From Anaerolineaceae bacterium (GTDB lineage Bacteria > Chloroflexota > Anaerolineae > Anaerolineales > Anaerolineaceae), in NCBI GenBank assembly GCA_028714615.1, contig JAQTMA010000100.1:1-14593 (forward strand): a stretch of DNA of 14,593 nucleotides, in the 5' to 3' direction. This document shows positions 7,583 to 14,593 of this stretch, piece after piece. Positions within the stretch are counted from its first letter, which is position 1. Each line of letters opens with the position of its first letter. The notes below the pieces were generated by a model that was not told where the DNA came from, did no database searches, and saw only the letters and a program-made list of their open reading frames with translations. The position numbers and the translations under genes are program-made.

Positions 7583-7819
7583 ATCGTACTCCAGGCGCCA
7601 ACGCCCATCTGTGTCTTGCTTCTCGCATATGATCGCGAGGGCTTCCTGCAGCCGCGGGTCATTCCCGTAACCCAGTGCGACCAGGGCTTCGACGTTCTGT
7701 AGTAGATCCGTGACGTAAAAAATGGGGGATCCGAATTTCCACCCGTTCCGGCTGGGTTTATCGCCAATCCGAGTCGGGTAATTCACCATAGCGGGGGTAC
7801 CGGCTAATCGGAGGTCTTC
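7583..7819 (-). pseudogene. Remnant of a terpene-cyclase-like (alpha-alpha toroid) protein
   Basis: One minus-strand frame reads as protein-like for about 79 codons. Recognisable pieces are WKFGSPIFYVTDLLQN, ALVALGYGNDPRLQEAL and KQDTDGRWRLEYD. These resemble one repeat of the prenyltransferase/squalene-oxidase (alpha-alpha toroid) superfamily: aromatic start, GYGxDPR, then KQDxxGRW. The similarity stops almost exactly at the stop codon of the ABC gene (7578-7580), and the frame then continues only as the antisense of that gene. At the other end it runs into the typA stop with no plausible start; the ATG at 7789 lies within the conserved part and lacks a ribosome binding site. I read it as a truncated relic left by a deletion. 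The family name comes from recalled motif patterns. The whole 243-bp gap between the converging ABC and typA genes holds nothing else I can support, including no clear terminator. Confidence 0.6.
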
Positions 7820-7823
7820 TTTC

Positions 7824-9692
7824 TTACTCAGCTTCCATGGCTTCTTTAGCGGCTTTCTTCGTCTGCTTGCCGCGTTCGTCGGTATTCAAAATCCGCTTAC
7901 GGATGCGGTAGTTTTGTGGGGTCACTTCTAAGAGTTCATCATCAGCCAGGTACTCAATCGCTTCATCCAGGCTCATGTTGCGCGGAGGAGTCAGGCGCAC
8001 CATAATATCCGCATTGGATGAGCGCATGTTGGTCAAATGTTTCTTCTTACAGACATTAATGGGGATGTCGCTTGAACCGCGTTGAGTCTCACCCACAACC
8101 ATGCCCTCATAAATCTCAACACCCGGTCCAATGAACAGCATCCCACGATCTTCAGCATTCTTCAAGCCATAGCTCGTTGTGACCCCATCTTCCCAGGCTA
8201 CCAGCGAGTTCGTGTTTCTCGAAATAATTGCTCCAGCGAAGGGTTTATATCCATTGAAAATGGTGTTCATGACGCCGGTTCCCCGGGTGGCGGTTAAGAA
8301 CTGGTAGCGGAATCCCAACAAGCCGCGCGTTGGAATGATGTAGGTCATATGCACCGTATTGTCGTTGGCATTGATCATTTCGATCATCTGCCCGCGGCGT
8401 GGCCCCAGCATCTCTACCACAGTTCCAGCAGTATCGGGACTGGTTTCGATGTGGAGTTCTTCAAACGGTTCTAGTAACTCGCCGTTGGCGCCTTCTTTGA
8501 AGATCGCCTCCGGGCGGGAAACCTGGAATTCGTAGCCCTCACGCCGCATCGTCTCGATCAGGATCGCCAGGTGCAGCTCGCCGCGTCCTGAGACCAGGAA
8601 CGTATCCATCGCGTCTGTTTCGGCTACGCGCAGTGCTACGTTGTGGCGCAATTCTTCAAATAATCGCTCGCGCAGTTTCCGTGAGGTCCCCCAACGCCCT
8701 TCTCGACCATTAAAAGGCGAGGTATTTACCCCAAAGGTCATCCGTACCGTCGGTTCTTCCACCGTGATTTGGGGCAAAGCTACCGGATTCTCCGAATCCG
8801 CGATCGTTTCACCGATGGCGATCCCTTCCAAGCCTGCCAGGGCTACGATCTCACCCGCATCGGCGGTCTCGACTTCGATCTTTTCTAGCCCTTGATGGAC
8901 GTACAGATATCTTACCCGTTCGGGGACAATCGTTCCATCTAGTTTAATCCGCGCCACGATCTGACCTGCAGTCATGCGCCCGGCGAAGATGCGTCCCAAG
9001 GCAGTGGTTCCGCGGTAATCATCGTACCCCAGGTTGGTCACCAACATCTGCAGCGGCGCCTCAGGATCAACATGAGGAGCCGGGATGTGGCGTAAGATTG
9101 CTTGAAAAAGTGGTTGTAGATCGGGACCCAATAGGTTCGCATCTGTACCTGCCTGGGCAGTCAAGGCATTGGTATAAATAATCGGAAAGTCCGCCTGGCG
9201 ATCATCTGCTCCCAATTCGATAAACAGATCGAAAGTCGCATTGACCGCGTGATCCGGATCGGCGTCCCGCCGGTCCATTTTGTTGATCACCACAATGGCG
9301 CGGTGTCCCATTTCCAGAGCTTTCTTCAATACGAAACGGGTTTGCGGCATGGGACCTTCCGCCGCATCGACCAGGAGGAGCACGCCATCCACCATATTCA
9401 TGACCCGTTCAACCTCCCCCCCGAAGTCGGCGTGCCCGGGAGTGTCAACGATGTTGATCTTGACCGGTATGTTCATTTCCGGATCAGGGATGGTAATTGC
9501 GGTGTTCTTCGCCAGGATCGTTATTCCCCGTTCACGTTCCAGGTCATTTGAATCCATCACGCGCTCGGTCACCTGTTGATTTTCACGGAATACGCGAGCT
9601 TGCCGGAGCATCCCATCGACCAACGTTGTCTTCCCGTGGTCAACGTGAGCAATAATGGCTACATTCCGTAAATCTTTTCTTTCAGTCAACAT
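7824..9692 (-). CDS. typA: TypA/BipA ribosome-associated GTPase
   Basis: A 622-residue translational GTPase of the EF-G/LepA group that binds 70S ribosomes and assists 50S assembly and stress or cold adaptation. G motifs: G1 AHVDHGKTT (15-23), G2 ERERGITI (52-59), G3 DTPGHADF (83-90) and G4 NKMD (137-140). EF-G-like domains follow, with [23 protein letters not shown] in domain III and the typical C-terminal half ([12 protein letters not shown], then a lysine-rich end). Length is normal for the family. The start is ATG 9692, because AGAGGA (9705-9700) lies 7 nt ahead and the protein then begins like other TypA proteins. An in-frame ATG at 9713 would place that ribosome binding site inside the gene. 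It is divergent from recD2 and ends 243 bp from the converging ABC gene. Confidence 0.97.
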   Translation of the reverse strand: MLTERKDLRNVAIIAHVDHGKTTLVDGMLRQARVFRENQQVTERVMDSNDLERERGITILAKNTAITIPDPEMNIPVKINIVDTPGHADFGGEVERVMNMVDGVLLLVDAAEGPMPQTRFVLKKALEMGHRAIVVINKMDRRDADPDHAVNATFDLFIELGADDRQADFPIIYTNALTAQAGTDANLLGPDLQPLFQAILRHIPAPHVDPEAPLQMLVTNLGYDDYRGTTALGRIFAGRMTAGQIVARIKLDGTIVPERVRYLYVHQGLEKIEVETADAGEIVALAGLEGIAIGETIADSENPVALPQITVEEPTVRMTFGVNTSPFNGREGRWGTSRKLRERLFEELRHNVALRVAETDAMDTFLVSGRGELHLAILIETMRREGYEFQVSRPEAIFKEGANGELLEPFEELHIETSPDTAGTVVEMLGPRRGQMIEMINANDNTVHMTYIIPTRGLLGFRYQFLTATRGTGVMNTIFNGYKPFAGAIISRNTNSLVAWEDGVTTSYGLKNAEDRGMLFIGPGVEIYEGMVVGETQRGSSDIPINVCKKKHLTNMRSSNADIMVRLTPPRNMSLDEAIEYLADDELLEVTPQNYRIRKRILNTDERGKQTKKAAKEAMEAE

Positions 9693-9699
9693 AACAAAA

Positions 9700-9705
9700 T
9701 CCTCT
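9700..9705 (-). promoter_or_regulatory. Ribosome binding site that decides the typA start
   Basis: AGAGGA on the minus strand, 7 nt before ATG 9692. It favours this start over the in-frame ATG seven codons upstream (9713), which has no comparable site. Confidence 0.7.
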
Positions 9706-9715
9706 TCATACAAAG

Positions 9716-9744
9716 CGACCTCGAACCAGAAATGGTCGAGGTCG
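9716..9744 (-). promoter_or_regulatory. Stable hairpin in the typA leader
   Basis: On the minus strand, CGACCTCGA (9744-9736) pairs perfectly with TCGAGGTCG (9724-9716). A further CC/GG pair follows after one bulged T and closes the 6-nt loop ATTTCT. The hairpin sits between the predicted typA transcription start (about 9758) and its ribosome binding site, ending about 10 nt before it. No U-tract follows, so it is not an ordinary terminator. It could stabilise the mRNA or modulate ribosome access. Confidence 0.55.
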
Positions 9745-9764
9745 TTCGGCCAACGTGTTGGTTA

Positions 9765-9773
9765 ATCTTACCA
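9765..9773 (-). promoter_or_regulatory. Predicted typA promoter (extended -10)
   Basis: Minus-strand TGGTAAGAT: the -10 is TAAGAT (9770-9765), preceded by TG one base away, the extended -10 pattern. The hexamer 17 nt upstream (TTCCCA) is a poor -35, as is common with extended -10 promoters. Just downstream lies CCAAC-GT-GTTGG (9750-9761), a 5-bp inverted repeat at the expected transcription start, a possible operator. Confidence 0.45.
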
Positions 9774-9845
9774 GATTGGTGTCTTTTTGGGAAGATGGGA
9801 ACAAATGGGAAGCGGTGTGATTATTCTCCTATTTTCATCCAATTT

Positions 9846-9854
9846 TGATATAAT
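9846..9854 (+). promoter_or_regulatory. Predicted recD2 promoter (extended -10)
   Basis: TGATATAAT at 9846-9854 is a perfect TATAAT with the TGn extension. No convincing -35 lies 17 nt upstream. Transcription would start near 9861, about 25 nt before the recD2 ATG, giving a short leader with the purine-rich AGAAAGAAG as a weak ribosome binding site. Confidence 0.55.
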
Positions 9855-9885
9855 TGGAACAAATATGCTGTATTAGAAAGAAGTT

Positions 9886-12099
9886 ATGGACGCACTTTCT
9901 GGGTCTCTTGAACGAGTTACCTTTTACAACGTAGAAAATGGCTACAGCGTTGTTCGCCTGCGTCCAGAGCACCGCAGCACACCTGGCGCCAATCGCGAAG
10001 GCCTGGTTACGGTCGTCGGCAATCTCCCTCAACTATCCCCCGGTGAGTTCCTGCGCCTCCGCGGCAAATGGGAAAACCATCCGCAACACGGATTGCAGTT
10101 CGTCGCCGAGTTCTGTGAACAGACTCTCCCTGCCACTACCGAAGGCATCCGCCGTTATTTGGGCTCAGGCTTGATTAAAGGCATCGGTCCGCGGTTGGCT
10201 GAACGCATCACCGCCCATTTCGGCGATCAGACCTTCGACATCATTGAAAACCACCCGGACCAACTCCATCGAGTTCAGGATATCGGCGAAAAACGGCTGG
10301 GGTGGATCCTGACGGCCTGGGTCGAGCAAAAACAGATCAAAGAGATCATGTTTTACTTGCATTCCCACGGTCTGAGTACCAACCTGGCCATCAAAATATT
10401 TAAAGAGTACGGTGATCGTTCACTGGATGTGATCCATGAAGATCCCTATCGCCTGGCCCGAGATATCACGGGTATCGGCTTCAAGACAGCCGATAAGATT
10501 GCCAAAGCACTTGGCTTGCCCCACGACCACCCTTCGCGCATTGAAGCTGGGGTCATCTTTTGCCTGAATGAGATGAGCAATAACGGGCATGTTTACTCAC
10601 CTCAAATGGAGTTGGTTGCGAAGGTGACCGAGTTGCTCGAGGTTCCTCCCGATCTGGTCGTTCCTGCACTCGACCGTCTCAACCTGGATGATCGCATCCG
10701 TCTGGATCTGCTGCGCCAGACTGTCCCGAGTGGAGGACAGGTGCTCCGCGAACAATCAGCCGTATACCTGACCCCCTTTTACCACGGAGAGACCAGCGTC
10801 GCCGAAAAATTGGCTGCTCTCGCAAAAACCTCGATTTCTCGCTTGGGAAACCTGGTCATCGATTTCACCACGCCGGGTTTCGCCCCAAGCCAACCTCTTT
10901 CGCTCGAGCAAGAAACTGCTATACGCACCGCGCTAGCCAGCCAGGTTTCTATCCTGACCGGGGGACCAGGCACCGGAAAGACCACCACGATCAACACCTT
11001 GATCGCTATCCTGGAGAAAAACCATAAGCGCTATGCCCTGGCTTCGCCAACCGGCCGTGCTGCCAAGCGCCTTTCGGAAGCCACCGGCAAACCCGCATCG
11101 ACCATTCACCGGCTTCTCGAGTTCTCGCCGGGTAAAGGTTTCGGGTACAACCTGGAGAATTCCCTTGATCTCGATTTGCTGGTCATTGACGAAGTTTCGA
11201 TGCTGGACCTGCTCTTAGCCAATCACCTTTTAAAAGCAGTCAAACCGGGTACCCATCTATTATTAGTCGGTGATGTCGATCAACTGCCTTCGGTCGGCGC
11301 GGGAGACGTGCTCCGCGATCTGATTGCCAGCGGCATTGCGCCAGTAACCCGGTTGGCGCTCATTTTCCGGCAAGCCTCCGGTTCCCAGATCATCACCAAT
11401 GCTCACCGCATAAACCTGGGTCAGGCACCACTTTTTACCACAACGAACCACGATTTCTTTTTATTTCCTGCCGAGACTCCTGAAGATGCAGCCAGGTGGG
11501 TCTACGCAGTCGTAAGCGAGCGCATCCCCCATCGCTTCAAACTGCACCCGATGGATGATGTTCAGGTCATTTCTCCGATGTATCGGGGAGCAGTCGGTGT
11601 TGATGCGCTCAATTTGGGCTTGCAAGCATTATTGAATCCTCCGGAGTCTCATAAAGCCGAACATACCCTGTATGGACAGACCTTCCGGGTGGGCGATAAA
11701 GCCATGCAAACCCAGAATAACTACGATAAAGAGGTTTACAACGGTGACATCGGCCGGGTAGCCGGGATATCGCTCGAAGATCATTCGTTAACTATGACCT
11801 TCGACGGCCGCCTGGTGACGTATGATTGGACCGAAGCGGATCAATTGGTACTGGCTTACGCCATATCCGTCCATAAAGCTCAAGGATCCGAATTCCCGGC
11901 AGTCGTTCTGCCTATCGTTACTCAGCATTATTTAATGCTCCAGCGCAATTTACTATACACTGCCGTAACTCGCGCTCGCAAGTTGTGTGTGTTGGTTGGG
12001 GATCGTCGCGCCATCCATATCGCCGTCCAGAATAACCGCGTCGCAGGCCGCTATACCGCTCTGGATATACGTCTCCGTGCGCAAACTCGCCAGGCTTAA
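9886..12099 (+). CDS. recD2: RecD2-type superfamily 1B DNA helicase
   Basis: A 737-residue 5'-3' DNA helicase of the RecD2 (RecD-like, RecBC-independent) family, acting in DNA repair and fork maintenance in the cytoplasm. The N-terminal OB-like region (VTFYNVENGYSVVRL) and helix-hairpin-helix segments (GLIKGIGPRLAERI; IHEDPYRLARDITGIGFKTA) are the hallmarks separating RecD2 from classical RecD. Helicase motifs: Walker A GGPGTGKTT (359-367, K365), motif Ia SPTGRAAKRL, Walker B VIDE (D435, E436), motif III GDVDQLPSVGAGDVL, motif IV IFRQA, motif V SVHKAQGSEF (H663) and motif VI TAVTRARK. Length is typical (about 720-740). It starts at ATG 9886 behind an extended -10 promoter. Its stop lies at the edge of an inverted repeat. 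No recB or recC gene is nearby, consistent with RecD2. Confidence 0.96.
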   Translation: MDALSGSLERVTFYNVENGYSVVRLRPEHRSTPGANREGLVTVVGNLPQLSPGEFLRLRGKWENHPQHGLQFVAEFCEQTLPATTEGIRRYLGSGLIKGIGPRLAERITAHFGDQTFDIIENHPDQLHRVQDIGEKRLGWILTAWVEQKQIKEIMFYLHSHGLSTNLAIKIFKEYGDRSLDVIHEDPYRLARDITGIGFKTADKIAKALGLPHDHPSRIEAGVIFCLNEMSNNGHVYSPQMELVAKVTELLEVPPDLVVPALDRLNLDDRIRLDLLRQTVPSGGQVLREQSAVYLTPFYHGETSVAEKLAALAKTSISRLGNLVIDFTTPGFAPSQPLSLEQETAIRTALASQVSILTGGPGTGKTTTINTLIAILEKNHKRYALASPTGRAAKRLSEATGKPASTIHRLLEFSPGKGFGYNLENSLDLDLLVIDEVSMLDLLLANHLLKAVKPGTHLLLVGDVDQLPSVGAGDVLRDLIASGIAPVTRLALIFRQASGSQIITNAHRINLGQAPLFTTTNHDFFLFPAETPEDAARWVYAVVSERIPHRFKLHPMDDVQVISPMYRGAVGVDALNLGLQALLNPPESHKAEHTLYGQTFRVGDKAMQTQNNYDKEVYNGDIGRVAGISLEDHSLTMTFDGRLVTYDWTEADQLVLAYAISVHKAQGSEFPAVVLPIVTQHYLMLQRNLLYTAVTRARKLCVLVGDRRAIHIAVQNNRVAGRYTALDIRLRAQTRQA

Positions 12100-12131
12100 C
12101 CTCGACAAGGTTTGAAACCTTGTCAAGGTTA
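12097..12131. repeat. Near-perfect inverted repeat starting at the recD2 stop codon
   Basis: GACAAGGTTT (12104-12113), one central G, then AAACCTTGTC (12115-12124) is a perfect 10-bp palindrome. Arms extend to 17 bp (12097-12113 with 12115-12131) with one C/A mismatch (12103/12125), and the left arm begins with the TAA stop of recD2. No T-tract follows, so termination would be non-classical. As a strand-symmetric element it may belong to a dispersed short repeat family. Confidence 0.65.
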
Positions 12132-12263
12132 GCTCTTGACGCCCTCAGCGCGAGAACTTCTCTCGTGTTCGGCGAAGGCCCAATGCTTCACGGCGTGAGG
12201 GGGCGCTCTTCCCTGGGTGGCCAAAGGCCTTCTGAGCAGCGGTTTTACCCGGTTGCTAGGGAG
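12132..12263. other. Spacer with no supported gene
   Basis: A GC-rich stretch between the recD2 repeat and the MFS promoter. No frame shows recognisable protein motifs or a ribosome binding site. The only local symmetry is CTTCACG-G-CGTGAGG (12186-12200), 7-bp arms with one G-T pair around a single base, a possible small operator or chance palindrome. Confidence 0.4.
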
Positions 12264-12269
12264 TATAAT
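12264..12269 (+). promoter_or_regulatory. Candidate -10 box of the MFS transporter gene
   Basis: A perfect TATAAT. No good -35 is found at 16-18 nt and there is no TG extension, so activity may depend on an activator. Transcription would start near 12276, leaving about 55 nt before the GTG start. Confidence 0.4.
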
Positions 12270-12331
12270 GGGCAACGATCAACCCCGAAACATACCGGAT
12301 TTACCGCACCCCATCTCTTGCCCGCATAACC

Positions 12332-13615
12332 GTGACCCTTCTTCGCTGGTTTACCACGCTGGAAACCCCTCCGGCAAACTCACAAAATATCTCGCATGTC
12401 CTTCTGGACGGTGTCGGCGTAGGCCTGGCTTCTGCAGCCACTCCCTTTTTACCAGTTTTCCTTGCTCGTCTGGGAGCCAGCAATTTTCAGGTCGGCTTGC
12501 TCACTTCCATGCCGGCCATCACCGGATTATTCCTGGCCATGCTTATCGGGAATTTCTTACAGACCAGGCGCAACATCATCCCCTGGTTTGCCACATCGCG
12601 CTTCTTGAGCCTGGCAGCTTTCACACTGACCGGATTGGTCACCCTGTTCATTGCACCGCAGCATGCCGTTTATGCCATTTTACTAATATGGGCTTTAGCC
12701 ACATTCCCTCAAACCGTTATCAGCATCACTTTCTCCGTAGTGATGAATGCTGTAGCAGGCCCCACAGGACGCTTTGAGTTACTCAGCCGGCGTTGGGCTA
12801 TCATTGGAATGGTCACTGCTACCGCAGTTTTCCTGGCGGGACAGGTGCTCACCAGGCTCAGTTTCCCTTTCAACTACCAGATCGTTTTTATCGGACTTTC
12901 ATTTGGAGGTTTGCTCAGTTACTATTCCTCCCGCCAGATTCGCCTTCCTGATAATTCCGTCCACGCCTCTGGTAATCATTCAATTTTCAAACAACTCAAA
13001 GAGAATATTCACCAGGTCAGGCAGGAGAAACCATTCCTACGTATCGTTGCCCGGCGGTTTGTCTTCTTAACCGGGACGACCCTGGGCATTCCACTTTTTC
13101 CGCTCTATTTCGTTCACGTTCTGCATGCCTCGGATGCCTGGATCGGTCTCTTCAGTACTGCCCAGACTGCTTTGCTGGTCTTTGGTTATTTCTTTTGGTC
13201 GCGCCAGTCGCGCAAACACGGCTCGCGTCGGGTACTCCTGATCGCTACCCTGGGGATGTCATTCTACCCGGCGCTGATTGCATTAACCCAGCACCAGATG
13301 ATCATTGCTCTGATTTCCGCCATATCAGGGATTTTTCAAGCGGGGATAGACCTGGTTTTTTTCGATGAGCTGATGAAAACCATCCCTGACCAGTATTGCC
13401 CCTCTTTCGTGTCATTTGATCAGAGCTTGCAATATTTATCAGCCATCGCAGCTCCTTTATTAGGCGCTTTGCTTGCCGACCGCATTGGTATTAGCGGTGC
13501 ATTAATTGTAAGCGCCGCCCTCCGTCTGGTGGGATTCATTTGGTTTGCCTTGGGAAAGACTACACGAACAGTCTCACAGCAGACCTTACCATCTGTAAAA
13601 ATTGAAATCGGCTAA
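12332..13615 (+). CDS. Major facilitator superfamily transporter
   Basis: A 427-residue integral membrane protein with the hydrophobicity pattern of a 12-helix MFS carrier. The first helix is near residues 22-48 (LLDGVGVGLASAATPFLPVFLARL), with a basic segment after helix 2 (LQTRRN), a polar central loop of about 40 residues (SSRQIRLPDN to VRQEKPFLR) and a second six-helix half (RRFVFLTGTTLGIPLFPLYF onward). It acts as a secondary transporter in the cytoplasmic membrane; the substrate cannot be inferred. The start is GTG 12332. No Shine-Dalgarno site precedes it, and no in-frame ATG or GTG lies between it and the upstream stop at 12266-12268, so the true start is the least certain point. It lies between recD2 and the PfaA-like gene, each separated by long spacers, so it is probably transcribed alone. 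Confidence 0.85.
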   Translation: MTLLRWFTTLETPPANSQNISHVLLDGVGVGLASAATPFLPVFLARLGASNFQVGLLTSMPAITGLFLAMLIGNFLQTRRNIIPWFATSRFLSLAAFTLTGLVTLFIAPQHAVYAILLIWALATFPQTVISITFSVVMNAVAGPTGRFELLSRRWAIIGMVTATAVFLAGQVLTRLSFPFNYQIVFIGLSFGGLLSYYSSRQIRLPDNSVHASGNHSIFKQLKENIHQVRQEKPFLRIVARRFVFLTGTTLGIPLFPLYFVHVLHASDAWIGLFSTAQTALLVFGYFFWSRQSRKHGSRRVLLIATLGMSFYPALIALTQHQMIIALISAISGIFQAGIDLVFFDELMKTIPDQYCPSFVSFDQSLQYLSAIAAPLLGALLADRIGISGALIVSAALRLVGFIWFALGKTTRTVSQQTLPSVKIEIG

Positions 13616-13856
13616 TGCATCCTATAATTGCCCAATTTCAGTCTTAATCGGGTACAATAGCGCTTAACTTATCAGTATTCAGATTAACTGTTTCAATAGA
13701 ATTTCCACCAAGATACTAAATTCCCGAAGGTCATCTATCCTCTCCCATCTGCGGCGTTTCTGGCGTATCGCCGTATGGATGATTTTAGGGAAACCTTGTC
13801 ATCGATTTCGTAAAATCCCGTACCCATCTATTTTTACCGGGGTTATAGCAAACGGG

Positions 13857-13881
13857 CTGGCCGGTATCAGAACCGTGCCAG
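13857..13881 (+). terminator. Hairpin in the PfaA-like leader, possible attenuator
   Basis: CTGGC (13857-13861) pairs with GCCAG (13877-13881), and CGGT (13862-13865) with ACCG (13872-13875). One T (13876) is bulged and ATCAGA forms the loop: a 9-bp GC-rich stem. It is followed by GTATTTCTT, a weak U-rich run, so it could act as a conditional terminator about 60 nt before the start codon. The tract is imperfect, so it may instead be only a structural element. Confidence 0.35.
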
Positions 13882-13930
13882 GTATTTCTTCGAACCGTTC
13901 TTGAGTACCCGCGTAGAACGAAAACATTCT

Positions 13931-13935
13931 GGAGG
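13931..13935 (+). promoter_or_regulatory. Ribosome binding site of the PfaA-like gene
   Basis: GGAGG, 6 nt before ATG 13942. This is among the best Shine-Dalgarno matches in the window and fixes the start of this partial gene. Confidence 0.8.
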
Positions 13936-13941
13936 TTCTGT

Positions 13942-14593
13942 ATGAAGACTAAAGCACCGCAACCAGTACACCATCAAATTAATGGTATCCAAACGACACC
14001 CGTGGCAATCATCGGGATGGCCTCGATTTTCCCACAGGCCAATACCGTGGAAGAGTATTGGGACAATATCGTCAAGAAGGTTGATTGTGTCGTCGACGTT
14101 CCACCTTCTCGTTGGAGCATCGATGATTATTACGATCCTAACCCGGCAGCCCCTGATAAAAGTTATTGCAAACGGGGAGGATTTATTCCGGATATCGATT
14201 TCGATCCGCTTGAATTTGGCTTGCCTCCCAATATCTTGGAAGTCACAGACGTCACCCAGTTACTTTCTCTGATCGTCGCCCGCGATGCGCTGGAAGACGC
14301 CGGTTTCAATTCATCCCATGATTTTGACCATGCCATGACCGGCGTGGTACTAGGATTTGTCGGCGTCGGATCAAAACTATATAACCCATTGATGACTCGC
14401 TTACAATACCCGGTTTGGGAAAAAGTTCTGAGAAGCTATGGGATTGCCGACCAGGACGTTCAGGGTATTGTCGATAGAATTAAATTAGCCTACGCTGCGT
14501 GGGAAGAAAATGCCTTTCCGGGTACCATCGGCAACGTCATCGCCGGACGGATTGCCAACCGCTTTGATTTAGGCGCTGTCAATTGTGTCGTGG
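13942..14593 (+). CDS. pfaA: PfaA-like polyunsaturated fatty acid synthase/PKS ketosynthase, N-terminus (cut by right edge)
   Basis: The first 217 codons of what should be a very large multidomain enzyme. It opens with PVAIIGMASIFPQA (20-33), the start of a type I beta-ketoacyl synthase. It then shows stretches typical of the PfaA ketosynthase of bacterial PUFA synthases: VPPSRW (53-58), DKSYCKRGGFIPDIDF (72-87), EFGLPPNILEVTD (91-103), TRLQYPVWEKV, WEENAFPGTIGNVIAGRIANRFDLG, ending in NCVV at the edge. The active-site Cys (DAAC) would come just beyond. In known PfaA proteins, malonyl transferase, tandem acyl carrier and ketoreductase domains follow, but none can be checked here. It has a strong ribosome binding site and a long leader. 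Heterocyst-glycolipid-type (HglE-like) synthases share this ketosynthase clade, so the product may be another long-chain lipid. Confidence 0.88.
   Translation, partial: MKTKAPQPVHHQINGIQTTPVAIIGMASIFPQANTVEEYWDNIVKKVDCVVDVPPSRWSIDDYYDPNPAAPDKSYCKRGGFIPDIDFDPLEFGLPPNILEVTDVTQLLSLIVARDALEDAGFNSSHDFDHAMTGVVLGFVGVGSKLYNPLMTRLQYPVWEKVLRSYGIADQDVQGIVDRIKLAYAAWEENAFPGTIGNVIAGRIANRFDLGAVNCVV

Larger units (their letters stand above)
13616..13941 (+). promoter_or_regulatory. Long non-coding leader of the PfaA-like gene with candidate promoters
   Basis: 326 bp without a supported gene. Two candidate -10 boxes lie at its start: TATAAT (13623-13628, with TTGAAA at 13602-13607 but only a 15-nt spacer) and TACAAT (13653-13658, with TTGCCC at 13628-13633 and a 19-nt spacer). 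Either would give a leader of roughly 280-310 nt. Inside are GGCG-TAT-CGCC (13762-13772), the hairpin listed separately, and two copies of GAACCGT (13870-13876, 13892-13898) exactly 22 bp apart. I do not recognise a known riboswitch class. Confidence 0.45.

Noticed and set aside
9693..9713. Start of typA at ATG 9713
   Set aside because: The good AGAGGA ribosome binding site would be inside the gene; ATG 9692 fits both spacing and the family N-terminus.
12120..12329. A 69-codon plus-strand frame between recD2 and the MFS gene
   Set aside because: No start signal or protein motif; it begins inside the inverted repeat and crosses the MFS promoter region.
13801..13941. Possible c-di-GMP (GEMM) or cobalamin riboswitch ahead of the PfaA-like gene
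   Set aside because: CAAACGGG and paired segments looked suggestive, but the conserved core sequences of those classes are absent.
13982..14272. A 96-codon plus-strand frame inside the PfaA-like region
   Set aside because: It is an out-of-frame shadow; the frame starting at 13942 has the ribosome binding site and ketosynthase motifs.
1..14593. CRISPR array, tRNA/rRNA genes, insertion sequence, prophage or toxin-antitoxin genes
   Set aside because: No regularly spaced repeats, tRNA-like or rRNA-like segments, transposase motifs or phage-type genes were seen by eye on either strand.

Overview
The window looks like chromosomal DNA of a free-living bacterium of moderate GC content, most plausibly a member of the Chloroflexota (Anaerolineae-like). 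That placement is an inference from protein style, for example the DUF6483-like helical protein and the alpha-alpha toroid remnant. No rRNA, tRNA or CRISPR array was seen, and no clear phage or insertion-sequence gene.

Layout, left to right. (1) Positions 1-1189, minus strand: the N-terminal part of a transketolase that runs off the left edge, with its own promoter. (2) Positions 1395-3765, plus strand: three tightly coupled genes with ATGA and TAATG overlaps. They encode a DUF6483-like helical protein, a GT-B glycosyltransferase and a SpoU-type RNA methyltransferase carrying an N-terminal zinc ribbon. The last stop codon lies inside a long imperfect hairpin. (3) Positions 3848-7580, plus strand: a good sigma70-type promoter and two overlapping genes for the halves of a heterodimeric ABC exporter. 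The residue pattern predicts one active and one degenerate ATP site. (4) Positions 7583-7819, minus strand: a decayed fragment resembling a terpene-cyclase-like (alpha-alpha toroid) protein, caught between two converging genes. (5) Positions 7824-9692, minus strand: TypA/BipA GTPase, divergent from (6) RecD2 helicase at 9886-12099. A compact two-promoter spacer separates them, and the typA leader carries a strong hairpin. (7) An inverted repeat overlaps the recD2 stop, followed by about 200 bp with no convincing gene and an MFS transporter at 12332-13615. (8) A structured, roughly 300-bp leader precedes the first 217 codons of a PfaA-like ketosynthase at 13942-14593, cut by the right edge.

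Most of the window is housekeeping: pentose phosphate metabolism, RNA modification, DNA repair, ribosome-associated stress response and export. The most notable item is the last gene. Its N-terminus matches the ketosynthase of bacterial polyunsaturated fatty acid (Pfa) synthases, so the window probably stops at the entrance to a secondary-lipid or PUFA-type biosynthetic cluster. No wholly new system can be proved from this window alone.
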